Positions 43,229-53,086 of a stretch of 64,000 bases of DNA are shown here, in pieces. The DNA is from Bacillota bacterium (lineage in GTDB: Bacteria > Bacillota > Clostridia > Oscillospirales > Ruminococcaceae): assembly GCA_023388515.1 (NCBI GenBank), contig JAEWGD010000028.1, positions 1 to 64,000 of the forward strand, in the 5' to 3' direction. Made by a program: the position numbers and the translations under genes. Within the stretch, counting starts at the first letter, position 1. Each line of letters begins with the position of its first letter. The notes below the pieces were generated by a model. It was not told the DNA's origin and searched no databases. It saw nothing but the letters and a program-made list of their open reading frames with translations.

Positions 43229-44515
43229 CTATTCAAACCTTACTTTTATTGCATTTGCGTGTGCTGTAAGCCCTTCTTTTTCTGCTATTAAAACTATATC
43301 GTCCTTTGCCTCTTCTAACGCATCTTTTGTATAGTATATAAAGCTTGAACGCTTTACAAAGCTTGATACTCCAAGGGGTGAAAAAAATCTTGCTGTTCCA
43401 CTTGTTGGTAAAACATGATTAGGACCTGCATAATAATCTCCAAGAGATTCTGTTGTATACTGACCTAAGAATATCGAACCTGCATTTTCAAGGCACCCTA
43501 AATACTCCATTGGGTTTTTCATAAATACTTCTAAGTGTTCAGGAGCAATTTTATTAGTTAATTCTACTGCGTAATCAGTATTATCACATATAATTATCAC
43601 ACCATAATCTTCAAGTGACTTTGCTATTATATCTTTTCTAGATAAAGTTTTATACTGTCTTTCAATTTCAACAATAGTTTCATCTGCAATTTTCTCACTT
43701 GTTGTAATCAGTATAGATGATGCCAATACATCATGTTCAGCCTGTGACATTAAGTCTGCCGCAATGAATTTTGGACTTGCAGTTTCGTCAGCTAAAACTA
43801 ATATTTCACTCGGTCCAGCTATCATATCAATATCTACAATTCCATATAAAAGTTTCTTTGCCGTTGCTACATAAATATTTCCAGGACCTACGATTTTATC
43901 AACCTTTGGAATCTCTTTAGTTCCATATGCAAGCGCTGCAACTGCCTGTGCTCCACCTGATAAGAAAATCCTATCAACGCCACATAAAGCAGCAGCAACA
44001 AGTATATCCTTATTTGGTGTACCGTCCTTTAGCGGAGGTGTTACCATGACTATTTCCTTAACACCAGCAATTTTAGCAGGAATTGCATTCATAAGAACGC
44101 TTGATGGATATGCCGCCGTTCCTCCAGGAACATACAATCCAACCCTTTCAAGTCCTCTTACCTTTTGCCCCAATATAACTCCATTTTCTTTTGGATTTAT
44201 AAAGCCCTGTTCCTTTTGCCTATTGTGGAAATCAGATATACTTTCAATTGCATTTAAAAGTGCATTTACAAATTCTTCATCAGCCTCGCTCAAAGCATCG
44301 TTTATAACATCTCTTGGTACTTCATAATATTTTGGTAAGCTACCATCAAACTTTAATGTATACTTTATAACTGCGTCATCGCCATTTGCTTTGACATCTT
44401 CTATTATTTCAGTTACAACCTCTGCAACCTTTTTATCAGTTTCACCACTTCTCTGTTCCAAATCATTGAGAAATTTTTTTTCATCAACACCATTCGCATA
44501 TATCTTTTTTATCAT
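43229..44515 (-). CDS. hisD: Histidinol dehydrogenase
   Basis: A 428-residue zinc enzyme that oxidises histidinol twice to histidine. GLYVPGGTAAYPSSVLMN, VDKIVGPGNIYVATAKK and DMIAGPSEILVLAD are diagnostic, and the C-terminal APEHLEV plus the GPNHVLPT zinc histidine are present. The start overlaps the hisG stop by one base. AGGAG precedes it. Confidence 0.97.
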   Translation of the reverse strand: MIKKIYANGVDEKKFLNDLEQRSGETDKKVAEVVTEIIEDVKANGDDAVIKYTLKFDGSLPKYYEVPRDVINDALSEADEEFVNALLNAIESISDFHNRQKEQGFINPKENGVILGQKVRGLERVGLYVPGGTAAYPSSVLMNAIPAKIAGVKEIVMVTPPLKDGTPNKDILVAAALCGVDRIFLSGGAQAVAALAYGTKEIPKVDKIVGPGNIYVATAKKLLYGIVDIDMIAGPSEILVLADETASPKFIAADLMSQAEHDVLASSILITTSEKIADETIVEIERQYKTLSRKDIIAKSLEDYGVIIICDNTDYAVELTNKIAPEHLEVFMKNPMEYLGCLENAGSIFLGQYTTESLGDYYAGPNHVLPTSGTARFFSPLGVSSFVKRSSFIYYTKDALEEAKDDIVLIAEKEGLTAHANAIKVRFE

Positions 44516-45144
44516 TATAAATTCTCCTCTATCTTTCTAATCAAATCCTCAATCTCTTTCTGTCTTAGCTTTAAACTAACCATATTTACGATTAATCTTG
44601 CTGAAATATTTGCAATATCCTCTTTAACTTCTAATCCGTTTTCTTTCAACGTGCTACCTGTTTCAACTATATCTACAATTCCATTTGCAAGCTCAAGAAG
44701 TGGTGCAAGCTCAACAGAACCCTCTATTTTTACAATCTCAACGTCCATACCCTTGCCTTCAAAAAAAGTCCTTGCTACATTAGGATACTTGGTAGCTATT
44801 GTTTTTACTCCATATCCCCCATAAAAATCTTCACCTTTTTTACAAGCCAAAGCAAATCTGCATTTTCCAAAGCCTAAATCAACAACTTCATAAAAGTTGC
44901 CATTCATCTCCATTATAGTATCCTTACCTACAACACCTAAATCACAAACACCATGCTCAACATAAGTAATTACATCTGCTGCCTTAGCCAAAACTACCTC
45001 TAGGTTTGCATCCTTTATTGGCAAAATTAACTTTCTTCCTTTTTCCCTTACAGCAGTACAATCAAATCCCATTTTTTCTAATAAACCAATAGTATCCTTT
45101 TCAAGTCTACCCTTAGTTAAGGCAATTCTCAATGGCTTAGACAT
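44515..45144 (-). CDS. hisG: ATP phosphoribosyltransferase, short-form catalytic subunit
   Basis: A 209-residue short-form HisG that starts histidine synthesis from ATP and PRPP. It lacks the C-terminal regulatory domain of the long form, so it needs HisZ. LRIALTKGRLEKDT and DIVETGSTLKENGL (PRPP loop) are clear. The ATG at 45144 follows GGAGGTGG and overlaps the hisZ 3' end by 8 bases. Confidence 0.96.
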   Translation of the reverse strand: MSKPLRIALTKGRLEKDTIGLLEKMGFDCTAVREKGRKLILPIKDANLEVVLAKAADVITYVEHGVCDLGVVGKDTIMEMNGNFYEVVDLGFGKCRFALACKKGEDFYGGYGVKTIATKYPNVARTFFEGKGMDVEIVKIEGSVELAPLLELANGIVDIVETGSTLKENGLEVKEDIANISARLIVNMVSLKLRQKEIEDLIRKIEENL

Positions 45145-46336
45145 TTCTTCCACCTCCAGAATATTCTTCATCAACTATAACTATCTCAGATACATTTCTT
45201 TCCTTAGCATATTCCCTAACAGAGTCTAAATCGTCCAGCAATGCCATCTCCACTACCTTGCCTTTTGCTCTCATTTTATTTGCAATCTTTATAGCTTTAA
45301 TTTCATATCCAGTTCTAGCAAATACTATCGCATCACTTGGTTTTGTTCTCTTTTTGCTATCCTTTGCGATAATTGCTGAAACTGCGTTAACATTTACAGC
45401 AAATCCAGTTGCAGGAACATCATAACCAAACTCAGAAATCAGTTTATCATATCTTCCACCAGATAGAACTTCTTCTCCATATCCAGCCAAATAACCCTTA
45501 ATTATTACACCAGTGTAATAATCAGTCCTATTCACCATTCCTAAATCAACAGTAATTATGCCATTACCATTAAGTTTTGATGTATCTTTATACAGCTTTT
45601 TTAAATTTGATAATATCTCATCTATCTTTTTATTTGAAAAAAGTTTAGATGCTTTCTCAAAAACTTCTTCTCCTCCAAATAATCTTGGAAGCTGTTTTAA
45701 TGCGTTATTAACCTTATTATCACCTAAACTATCCAGTAAATCATTTAACGCAGGATAATTTTTCATCTCGATTAAATGTCGAATATTTTCCTTTACATCA
45801 TCATCTACATTAAGCAAGCACATTAACTCTTTAAAAAATCCAACATCGCCTATTTCCAAAGAAAAATTGTCATCACTACAAGTTGAAAGTACATCAATAG
45901 CAGTTGATATCACCTCTAAATCTGCCATTTTTGAAGATGAACCTATAAGCTCAATTCCCATTTGTGCAATCTGGTCGCTACGTCCTGTTAGTGATGGATT
46001 TATGGTATAAACGCACTGATTATAATACAATCTCAACGGAAGAACTGCGTCCTTTAGCCTTGTTGCAACTACTCTTGCTATCGGCATTGTTGAATCAGGG
46101 CGTAATACTAGTAGTCTACCTTTGTTATCTATTAATTTATACAAGCTCTCCTGTGGAAAATATCTTGAATTCAAACTAAATACATCAAAAAACTCCAATC
46201 CAGGTGTTATAAGCTCACAATACCCTCTACTTTTAAAAATATCATGAATTTTATCTTCTATTTCACGTCTTATAATACATTCATCAAACAGCAAATCTTT
46301 TGTTCCCTCTGGGGTTATCAAATCGAAATTCCTCAT
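45137..46336 (-). CDS. hisZ: ATP phosphoribosyltransferase regulatory subunit (HisRS paralogue)
   Basis: A 399-residue class II synthetase-like protein that binds HisG and confers histidine feedback inhibition. TPEGTKDLLFDE, SLYKLIDNKGRLLVLRPDST and the LGMVNRTDYYTGVIIKGY and SGGRYDKLISEFG segments match HisZ. It has an extra C-terminal anticodon-binding-like region (about 325-399) as in HisRS. A true hisS is possible but less likely, because this is the first gene of the his operon beside short-form hisG. Confidence 0.93.
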   Translation of the reverse strand: MRNFDLITPEGTKDLLFDECIIRREIEDKIHDIFKSRGYCELITPGLEFFDVFSLNSRYFPQESLYKLIDNKGRLLVLRPDSTMPIARVVATRLKDAVLPLRLYYNQCVYTINPSLTGRSDQIAQMGIELIGSSSKMADLEVISTAIDVLSTCSDDNFSLEIGDVGFFKELMCLLNVDDDVKENIRHLIEMKNYPALNDLLDSLGDNKVNNALKQLPRLFGGEEVFEKASKLFSNKKIDEILSNLKKLYKDTSKLNGNGIITVDLGMVNRTDYYTGVIIKGYLAGYGEEVLSGGRYDKLISEFGYDVPATGFAVNVNAVSAIIAKDSKKRTKPSDAIVFARTGYEIKAIKIANKMRAKGKVVEMALLDDLDSVREYAKERNVSEIVIVDEEYSGGGRNV

Positions 46337-46366
46337 ACCAATCTGCCTCCATAGATTTATTTTGCT

Positions 46367-46378
46367 TTAGTGTGCTAA
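46367..46378 (-). promoter_or_regulatory. Candidate operator of the his operon
   Basis: TTAG-TGTG-CTAA is a perfect 4-bp inverted repeat that falls just after the predicted transcription start of the his promoter. A second palindrome, CATGATA/TATCATG (46379-46385 with 46392-46398), covers the -10 box. TrpR-family regulators of clostridial his genes (YerC/HisR) would be candidates, which is an inference from position only. Confidence 0.4.
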
Positions 46379-46387
46379 CATGATAAT

Positions 46388-46416
46388 ATACTATCATGCC
46401 ATCTTCAAAAAGTCAA
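46388..46416 (-). promoter_or_regulatory. Sigma-A promoter of the histidine operon
   Basis: On the minus strand TTGACT (46416-46411) and TAGTAT (46393-46388) are 17 bases apart, immediately after the polC stop and 52 bases before hisZ. The short gap leaves no room for a T-box leader. Confidence 0.65.
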
Positions 46417-46417
46417 G

Positions 46418-49400
46418 TTAAAATAATGTCATTTGGCTTGATTTTGGCAAATTGCCCAATGCCCCTATACTTTCAAGTGTTTCAATTATAGTTTTTGATA
46501 CCCCACACTTACTTTGGAATTCCTCAATTGATATAAAATCTCTTTCCTGAGCTGTTTCGTACAAGCTATTCGCTGCGTTTTCGCCTACTCCAGCAATTGA
46601 ACTAAATGGTAGACGGATTTTACCATCTTCTATCTTATATTTATAGGCATGTGATTTATATATATCAACTGGCAAAAAAGAAAATCCTCTTGTCAATACC
46701 TCATTAATTAATAGTAACATATCATATGTTGCATTTTCTTTTGAAGTCTTTTCATTTCCCTTTTGCTTTAACTCCTCAATCTTATTTCTTACCTCAATCA
46801 TTCCTTTAACAGCAGTTTCAGCATCAAAATCAGTGCCTCTTACTGTGAAGTATGTGGAATAAAACTCCAAAGGCTTATAAAGCTTAAACCAAGCTAATTT
46901 TATAGCAGCAATTACATATGCAGCAGCATGAGCTTTAGGGAACATATATTTGATTTTCAAACAACTATTTATATACCATTGTGGAACATTATTGTCCTTC
47001 AATGTTTGAATTATTTCAGGTGTAAACTTTAATGGTGCCATACCTTTTCTTGTGAACTCCATTATCTGAAACGCAAGCTTAGACTCAACTCCCTTATATA
47101 TCAGGTAAGTCATAATGCTATCTCTTGTACCGATAACTTCACTAATACTACAAGTTTTGTTTTTAATTAAATCCTGTGCATTACCAATCCAAACATCAGT
47201 ACCATGTGATAAACCTGAAATCTGTAATAAATCACTAAACTTTTTTGGCTGTGCATCTACTAACATTTGAATTGTAAACCCTGTACCCATTTCTGGTATA
47301 CCCAAACTTCCCGTCTGGCAATATATCTCCTCTGGTGTTACACCCAAAACCTCTGCTGATGTTATCATTTCTATAACCTTTGGGTCAGATGTCGGCACGT
47401 CCTTTATCTTAACACCTGTCAAATCCTCAAGATGCTTATATAAGGTAGGCACAACGTGTCCCAACTCATCAAGCTTTAATATCGTATCGTGCAACGAGTG
47501 GAAGTCAAAATGTGTAGTTACTACATCAGAATCTGTTGAATCGGCTGGACGCTGAATCGGCGTAAAATCATACACATCATATTCAGACGGAACAACAACC
47601 ATTCCTCCAGGATGCTGTCCTGTAGTTTTCTTAACTCCTGTACAACCTATTGTCAGACGGTTTTCTTCAGCAGGATTAGCAGTAGTACCCTTTTCCTCAA
47701 GATAATGCTTTACATATCCAAACGCAGTTCTTTCAGCAACTGTACTGATTGTTCCAGCCTTAAATACATTATCTCTCCCAAATAACTCTTCTGTATATCT
47801 ATGTGCTCTAGATTGATATTCACTTGAAAAGTTCAAGTCAATATCAGGAGCTTTATCGCCATCAAATCCTAAGAATGTTTCAAACGGTATATCATGTCCA
47901 TCACGAATCATTTCGCTATTACAATTAGGGCAATTTTTAGATGGCAAATCAAAGCCCGAACCAATAGAGCCATCTGTTATAAACTCACTATACTGGCAAT
48001 CAACACAAACATAGTGTGGTACAAGAGGATTAACCTCAGAAATTCCAGCCATTGCAGCAACAAAAGATGAGCCAACCGAACCTCTTGAGCCAACAAGATA
48101 CCCATTTTCCTCAGAGTTTGCAACTAGCTTTTGAGCGATAATGTAAAGTACAGCAAACCCATGCTTTATAATCGAAGTTAACTCCCTGTCCAATCTTTTT
48201 TCAACTATTTCAGGCAGTGGTTCACCGTATATTTCCTTTGCCCTATCGTATGTTATCCGTTTTAGCTCCTCGTCAGAGCCTTCAATCGTAGGTGTAAAAG
48301 TTCCCTTTGGTATCGGTCTTACAACTTCAACACTATCTGCAATTGCATTTGTGTTTTCTACAACAACCTCATACGCTTTTTCTTCTCCCAAGTAAGCGAA
48401 CTCCTCCAGCATTTCTCCAGTTGTTCTAAAATACAGTGGTGGCTGTTTGTCAGCATCCTTAAAGCCAATTCCAGACATCAAAATTCGCCTGAAAATTTCA
48501 TCTTTTTTATCTAAAAAGTGAATATCACAGGTTGCTACAACTGGTATCTTCAACTCCTCACCAAGCTTTACAATCTGTTTATTAAGCTTTATCAAATCCT
48601 TTTCGCTCGAAACTTGTCCGTTTCTTATCATAAACTCATTATTCATAATTGGCTGAATTTCCAAGTAATCGTAGAATTTTGCAAGCTCGACAACTTCTTT
48701 ATGTGGTTTCTTTTCAACTAATGCACTAAACAGCTCGCCTGCTTCACAAGCACTACCAAAAATTAAGCCCTCTCTATGCTTTAAAAGCAAGGATTTAGGA
48801 ATAAGTGGCTTTCTGTAAAAATATTTTAAATGTGCCGCCGAAATAAGCTTATACAAGTTTTTAAGACCTATTTGATTCTTCACTAAAATTATGTGATGAT
48901 AAGATTTTAGTTTCTTCACATCAACCTTATTAACCTTATAATTAAGTTCGCCTAATGTTTCAAGCTCATTTTCCTTAATAAGCCTGTTTATCAGCTCTAT
49001 ATATATTTTAGCAAGTACTTTTGCGTCATCAGATGCCCTGTGATGCTCAAATTTACCTAGTTTTAAATGCTTTGCAACTATATTCAGCTTATGTTTTGAT
49101 AGCTCTGGAAGCATTGCCTGACACAAAACAAGGCTATCAATACTTGTATAATCAAACTTTATATTTTGCCTTTCGCAAACTGCATTCACAAATGAAGTAT
49201 CAAATCGTGCATTATGTGCAACTAGGGCAGGATTATCTCCACAAAAATCCATGAACTTTTCAAGAGCCTCTTTCTCCTTAGGTGCATTTGCAACCATTGA
49301 ATCCGTTATCCCAGTTAAATCTGTAATAAATGATGAAATGCTTTTTTCAGGGTTAACCATTGTGTTAAATGAGTCAATAATCTGCATATTTCTAAGCTTG

Positions 49401-50734
49401 ACTGCTCCAATTTCTGTCAGCCTGTCATTCTGAGTATTCAATCCTGTTGTTTCAACGTCAAATATAATTATATCATCATTTACACTTCTATTATCATCAA
49501 TTGAAATAATTTTTAATGGGTTTATATCGTTAACAACATAAGCCTCACAGCCATAAATAACCTTAAAGTTTTCATCATTTATTTTCTCAACAGTATTCAT
49601 AGCCTCTGGGAAAGCCTGTGCAACACCATGGTCAGTAATTGCAACAGCCTTATGTCCCCATTCATATGCTCTTTTAATTAAGTCAGATGGTGAATTTATC
49701 GCATCCATTGATGACATATTGGTATGCAAATGCAATTCTACACGCTTTTTTTCAGCGTTATCCATTTGTTTTATTTTCTTTACCATAACAACAGAATCAG
49801 CCATAATTGACATATCTTTAGCGAAGGTATCATACTCAATTCGTCCACTTACTAGAATTGAGCATCCTTTTTTTACTTTATCATAGTGAGTTTCTTTCGA
49901 CTTATCTACTTTTTCAAATATCTTCACAAGCACAGAACCAGTATAATCAGTAATTGAATATGTGTAAATAATCATTTTGCCGTCCTTGACCGTTTTACTC
50001 ATACAATCAAAAACATCGCCCAATACGGTAACCTTGCCCCCTTGTTCACCCATTGCTTGGGAAATATCTATTGGCTTTCCTTTTATAACCTTACCTTTTA
50101 TAAGCACTGCACTTCCCTGTTCAATAGGCAAGTCCAGCGAACTAATATTTACCGTTTCAGCCACTGCACCAGACTTTTCAGCCTTTTGCTGTGTAAACTG
50201 TTCAGTATGCTTTGGCATCGACGCTATTACTTCCTCTATAAGCTTTTCATGCTCTTCATCATTTACTGTGAAATTGCCCGTTAACTCAACCTTTATTTTT
50301 ACATTAAACAAATCAGCTATCAGCTTTGAAAGTCCTCCACAAAAATTTGACTTGTCCAACAACTCATAACCACCGTTTTTCAAGTCTATGGTTAAAACTT
50401 CATCATCAAGCTTTGCCGTTGAGTTATGTAAAAACCCATTCACAACTGCAAGCTTTCTTTTCATCATTTCAATTAGCTCACCATAACATTCAATTGTGAA
50501 TAGTTCCGATGGATATTTACAATTAAGCTTAATTCTCTCTACATTAAGAGAAATTTCCGTGTTTTTCTCAAATTCTATAATCCTATTAAACGGAATAATG
50601 CTTTTAAATCTTACAAAAAAATTAATTCTTGTAAGATTTTCCGAATATGTAAGTTTGTAAATCATGCCATCTTTAATATCATCAGGTATTACAACCTTGT
50701 ATTCCTTTAAAAATTCCGCTAAATTTATTTCCAT
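46418..50734 (-). CDS. polC: DNA polymerase III alpha subunit, Gram-positive PolC type
   Basis: A 1438-residue replicative polymerase with its own proofreading exonuclease. After an N-terminal region and OB fold, the PHP domain (VELHLHTNMSSMDAINSPSD at about 333) is interrupted by a DEDD exonuclease (DVETTGL, HNARFDTSFV), then resumes. The polymerase core has GSRGSVGSSFVA, DKAPDIDLNFSSE (catalytic aspartates) and TTGQHPGGMVV. This domain order is diagnostic for low-GC Gram-positive bacteria. It follows ispG by 15 bases and ends the long cell-envelope/isoprenoid cluster. Confidence 0.98.
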   Translation of the reverse strand: MEINLAEFLKEYKVVIPDDIKDGMIYKLTYSENLTRINFFVRFKSIIPFNRIIEFEKNTEISLNVERIKLNCKYPSELFTIECYGELIEMMKRKLAVVNGFLHNSTAKLDDEVLTIDLKNGGYELLDKSNFCGGLSKLIADLFNVKIKVELTGNFTVNDEEHEKLIEEVIASMPKHTEQFTQQKAEKSGAVAETVNISSLDLPIEQGSAVLIKGKVIKGKPIDISQAMGEQGGKVTVLGDVFDCMSKTVKDGKMIIYTYSITDYTGSVLVKIFEKVDKSKETHYDKVKKGCSILVSGRIEYDTFAKDMSIMADSVVMVKKIKQMDNAEKKRVELHLHTNMSSMDAINSPSDLIKRAYEWGHKAVAITDHGVAQAFPEAMNTVEKINDENFKVIYGCEAYVVNDINPLKIISIDDNRSVNDDIIIFDVETTGLNTQNDRLTEIGAVKLRNMQIIDSFNTMVNPEKSISSFITDLTGITDSMVANAPKEKEALEKFMDFCGDNPALVAHNARFDTSFVNAVCERQNIKFDYTSIDSLVLCQAMLPELSKHKLNIVAKHLKLGKFEHHRASDDAKVLAKIYIELINRLIKENELETLGELNYKVNKVDVKKLKSYHHIILVKNQIGLKNLYKLISAAHLKYFYRKPLIPKSLLLKHREGLIFGSACEAGELFSALVEKKPHKEVVELAKFYDYLEIQPIMNNEFMIRNGQVSSEKDLIKLNKQIVKLGEELKIPVVATCDIHFLDKKDEIFRRILMSGIGFKDADKQPPLYFRTTGEMLEEFAYLGEEKAYEVVVENTNAIADSVEVVRPIPKGTFTPTIEGSDEELKRITYDRAKEIYGEPLPEIVEKRLDRELTSIIKHGFAVLYIIAQKLVANSEENGYLVGSRGSVGSSFVAAMAGISEVNPLVPHYVCVDCQYSEFITDGSIGSGFDLPSKNCPNCNSEMIRDGHDIPFETFLGFDGDKAPDIDLNFSSEYQSRAHRYTEELFGRDNVFKAGTISTVAERTAFGYVKHYLEEKGTTANPAEENRLTIGCTGVKKTTGQHPGGMVVVPSEYDVYDFTPIQRPADSTDSDVVTTHFDFHSLHDTILKLDELGHVVPTLYKHLEDLTGVKIKDVPTSDPKVIEMITSAEVLGVTPEEIYCQTGSLGIPEMGTGFTIQMLVDAQPKKFSDLLQISGLSHGTDVWIGNAQDLIKNKTCSISEVIGTRDSIMTYLIYKGVESKLAFQIMEFTRKGMAPLKFTPEIIQTLKDNNVPQWYINSCLKIKYMFPKAHAAAYVIAAIKLAWFKLYKPLEFYSTYFTVRGTDFDAETAVKGMIEVRNKIEELKQKGNEKTSKENATYDMLLLINEVLTRGFSFLPVDIYKSHAYKYKIEDGKIRLPFSSIAGVGENAANSLYETAQERDFISIEEFQSKCGVSKTIIETLESIGALGNLPKSSQMTLF

Positions 50735-50749
50735 TTCCCAATTTCACCC

Positions 50750-51787
50750 TTATAGCTTTTCTATTTCCTTTAGAAGTTCATCTACAATGTCTTCTTCTTT
50801 TATTTTCCGTAATATTTCACCTTTTTTAAATAGAATAGCACAACCATCTCCACCAGCTATTCCAATATCTGCTTCCCTTGCCTCACCAGGACCATTAACA
50901 ACACAGCCCATCACAGCAACCTTTATATTCTTGTCAAGTCCTTTTGTTGCATCTTCAATCTTATTCGCCAACCCTACTAAATTAATCCTAGTCCTTCCAC
51001 AGGTTGGACATGAAATAATTTCTACACCCTTATTCAAACCCAAGCCTCTTAGTATATCCTGTGCTGCATAAATTTCCTTAACAGGGTCGGCTGTGAGTGA
51101 TACTCTTATCGTTTCACCAATTCCATCTGCAAGCAGTGAGCCTATACCAATTGCAGACTTTATTATACCCATTCTTTCAGTACCAGCCTCAGTAACTCCT
51201 AAATGCAAAGGATAGCTACACTTTTCAGCAGCATATCTATATGCCGAAATCATAGTTTTTACATTCGAGGACTTTATGGAAATTACTATATCATCAAAAT
51301 CAAACTTATTTAACATTTCAACATGATTTAACGCACTTTCAACTAAAGCCTCAGGAGTCGGCGAGCCATACTTTGCTAAAATCTCCTTTTCAAGTGAGCC
51401 AGAATTCACGCCAATCCTTATAGGTATGCCATTATTCGCACAAGCATTAGCTACCTGTTTCACCCTATCCATATCGCCTATATTTCCTGGATTAATCCTT
51501 ATTTTATCTATACCAGCACTAACTGCCTCAAGTGCAAGTCTATAATCAAAATGTATATCTGCAACAAGAGGAATATTTACTTTAGATTTAATCGCTGTTA
51601 TAAGCTTAATTGCATTCATATCTGGAATGGCGGCTCTGATTATATCACAGCCAGCCGACTCCAATTCCAACGCCTGTTTTACGCTCCCGTCAATATCGTC
51701 AGAACGAGTGCTAAGCATTGATTGAATATATATTTTCTGTCCATCAAGTGTCAGTTTCCCAACCTTTACAGTGCTAATATCTCTCAT
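50750..51787 (-). CDS. ispG: 4-hydroxy-3-methylbut-2-en-1-yl diphosphate synthase
   Basis: A 345-residue iron-sulphur enzyme of the MEP pathway that reduces MEcPP to HMBPP. It has the N-terminal TIM barrel (VADIHFDYRLAL, RINPGNIGD) and C-terminal cluster cysteines in SCPTCGRTR and VMGCVVNGPGEA. GAGGAA precedes the ATG. With dxr nearby it shows isoprenoids are made by the non-mevalonate route. Confidence 0.97.
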   Translation of the reverse strand: MRDISTVKVGKLTLDGQKIYIQSMLSTRSDDIDGSVKQALELESAGCDIIRAAIPDMNAIKLITAIKSKVNIPLVADIHFDYRLALEAVSAGIDKIRINPGNIGDMDRVKQVANACANNGIPIRIGVNSGSLEKEILAKYGSPTPEALVESALNHVEMLNKFDFDDIVISIKSSNVKTMISAYRYAAEKCSYPLHLGVTEAGTERMGIIKSAIGIGSLLADGIGETIRVSLTADPVKEIYAAQDILRGLGLNKGVEIISCPTCGRTRINLVGLANKIEDATKGLDKNIKVAVMGCVVNGPGEAREADIGIAGGDGCAILFKKGEILRKIKEEDIVDELLKEIEKL

Positions 51788-51797
51788 CGTAAATTCC

Positions 51798-53024
51798 TCA
51801 TCTAATAATATTTAATATATCATTGAATGTTAAGGCAAGCATTAGTAGCATTGCAATTACCAGTCCAACAAAATGAACCATTCCCTCTTTTTCAGGGTCA
51901 ATTGGTTTTCTGCGTATTGCTTCTATTATTAAGAAAAACAATCGTCCACCATCTAATGCTGGAAGTGGAAATAAATTAAACATCCCTAAATTTATAGTGA
52001 TAAATATAGCAATATTCATTATCATAAGAAAATTTTCTTTAAATTGCACTCCAGAATCAATGGATTTGCCTATTACGCTTACAATTCCTACTGGACCAGA
52101 TACGTCCTTCATTCCATATTTACCCGAAACTAAATCAACTAAAGAACTCCATACCATCTGACCAATCGTCAAGGTTTTTCGGAATGAATAACTTAAAACT
52201 GTTCCAACATTTTTTCCTTCTGAATCAACAGAAAAATCTACAATACTTTCAGCCTTTTGCAACTCTGTATATGCATCGTCCTTATCCTCAAAAAACACAG
52301 CAGACACATATTCCTTAACATTTGAATCATAGTAGTAGGCTCTTTCTAAGTCGCCTAAATCATTAACCTTTGTATATTCATTTGTGTCTTCATCATAGCT
52401 ATAATATGGTGAAAACTCATCAGCCTTGCTTTTATCTATATTCCTAACATAAAAATAGCTGTAAATTTTTACATCATCAAGGACAACTTTTTTACCATCC
52501 CTTTTTACTTCTAATCTAAAAGTATCATCCTTTGTGGTTGTAATCTTATAAGCTACATCCATATCAGTAAACGCAGTCATTCCATTTATTTTTGTTATTT
52601 CATCCCCAACTTGCAGACCACTTTCCACGCTAGATGCATTCTTATCAAACTTTGTAATAGTTGTTGTTGTTATTCTGTCATTTGAAATTGATGTAGAAAT
52701 GACAATCAGTATAAAGCCTAGTATAAGGTTCATTATTGCTCCAGCAGCAATTACTGCTATCCTATTAATTATCGGCTTATTATTGAATGCCCTTTTGTTA
52801 TCGCTATTCTTGTCCTCACCCTCCATTTCACAAAACCCACCAAATGGAAGTAATCTCAATGAATATTCTGTTTCACCCTTTTTAAATTTGAATATAGCTG
52901 GCCCCATGCCTATCGCAAACTTATTAACCTTTATGTCACTTAGCTTTGCTACGATATAATGCCCAAACTCATGTACGGCAATAATTATTCCGAAAACCAA
53001 AATTGCTATTAAAATTTTAATCAT
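51798..53024 (-). CDS. rseP: RIP metalloprotease RseP/site-2 protease
   Basis: A 408-residue intramembrane zinc protease that cleaves membrane-bound anti-sigma factors and signal peptide remnants. The active site is HEFGH at 18-22 in the first membrane segment, a PDZ domain follows at about 125-175, and NLFPLPALDGGR near residue 350 supplies the third ligand. There are four hydrophobic segments. The central region after the PDZ core (about 190-265) is longer and more acidic/tyrosine-rich than usual. It occupies the usual position between dxr and ispG. Confidence 0.95.
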   Translation of the reverse strand: MIKILIAILVFGIIIAVHEFGHYIVAKLSDIKVNKFAIGMGPAIFKFKKGETEYSLRLLPFGGFCEMEGEDKNSDNKRAFNNKPIINRIAVIAAGAIMNLILGFILIVISTSISNDRITTTTITKFDKNASSVESGLQVGDEITKINGMTAFTDMDVAYKITTTKDDTFRLEVKRDGKKVVLDDVKIYSYFYVRNIDKSKADEFSPYYSYDEDTNEYTKVNDLGDLERAYYYDSNVKEYVSAVFFEDKDDAYTELQKAESIVDFSVDSEGKNVGTVLSYSFRKTLTIGQMVWSSLVDLVSGKYGMKDVSGPVGIVSVIGKSIDSGVQFKENFLMIMNIAIFITINLGMFNLFPLPALDGGRLFFLIIEAIRRKPIDPEKEGMVHFVGLVIAMLLMLALTFNDILNIIR

Positions 53025-53086
53025 ACTTGTTTTTCTTCAGTTTGATTTGAAGAAACTCCTTCCTATTTTGCGTTATGGTTATTTTG

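Noticed and set aside
45137..46336. Histidyl-tRNA synthetase instead of HisZ
   Set aside because: The protein resembles HisRS, but it heads the his operon beside a short-form hisG that needs HisZ.
46337..46417. T-box or histidine leader peptide before hisZ
   Set aside because: The gap is only 81 bases and has no T-box sequence, terminator-antiterminator pair or run of His codons.
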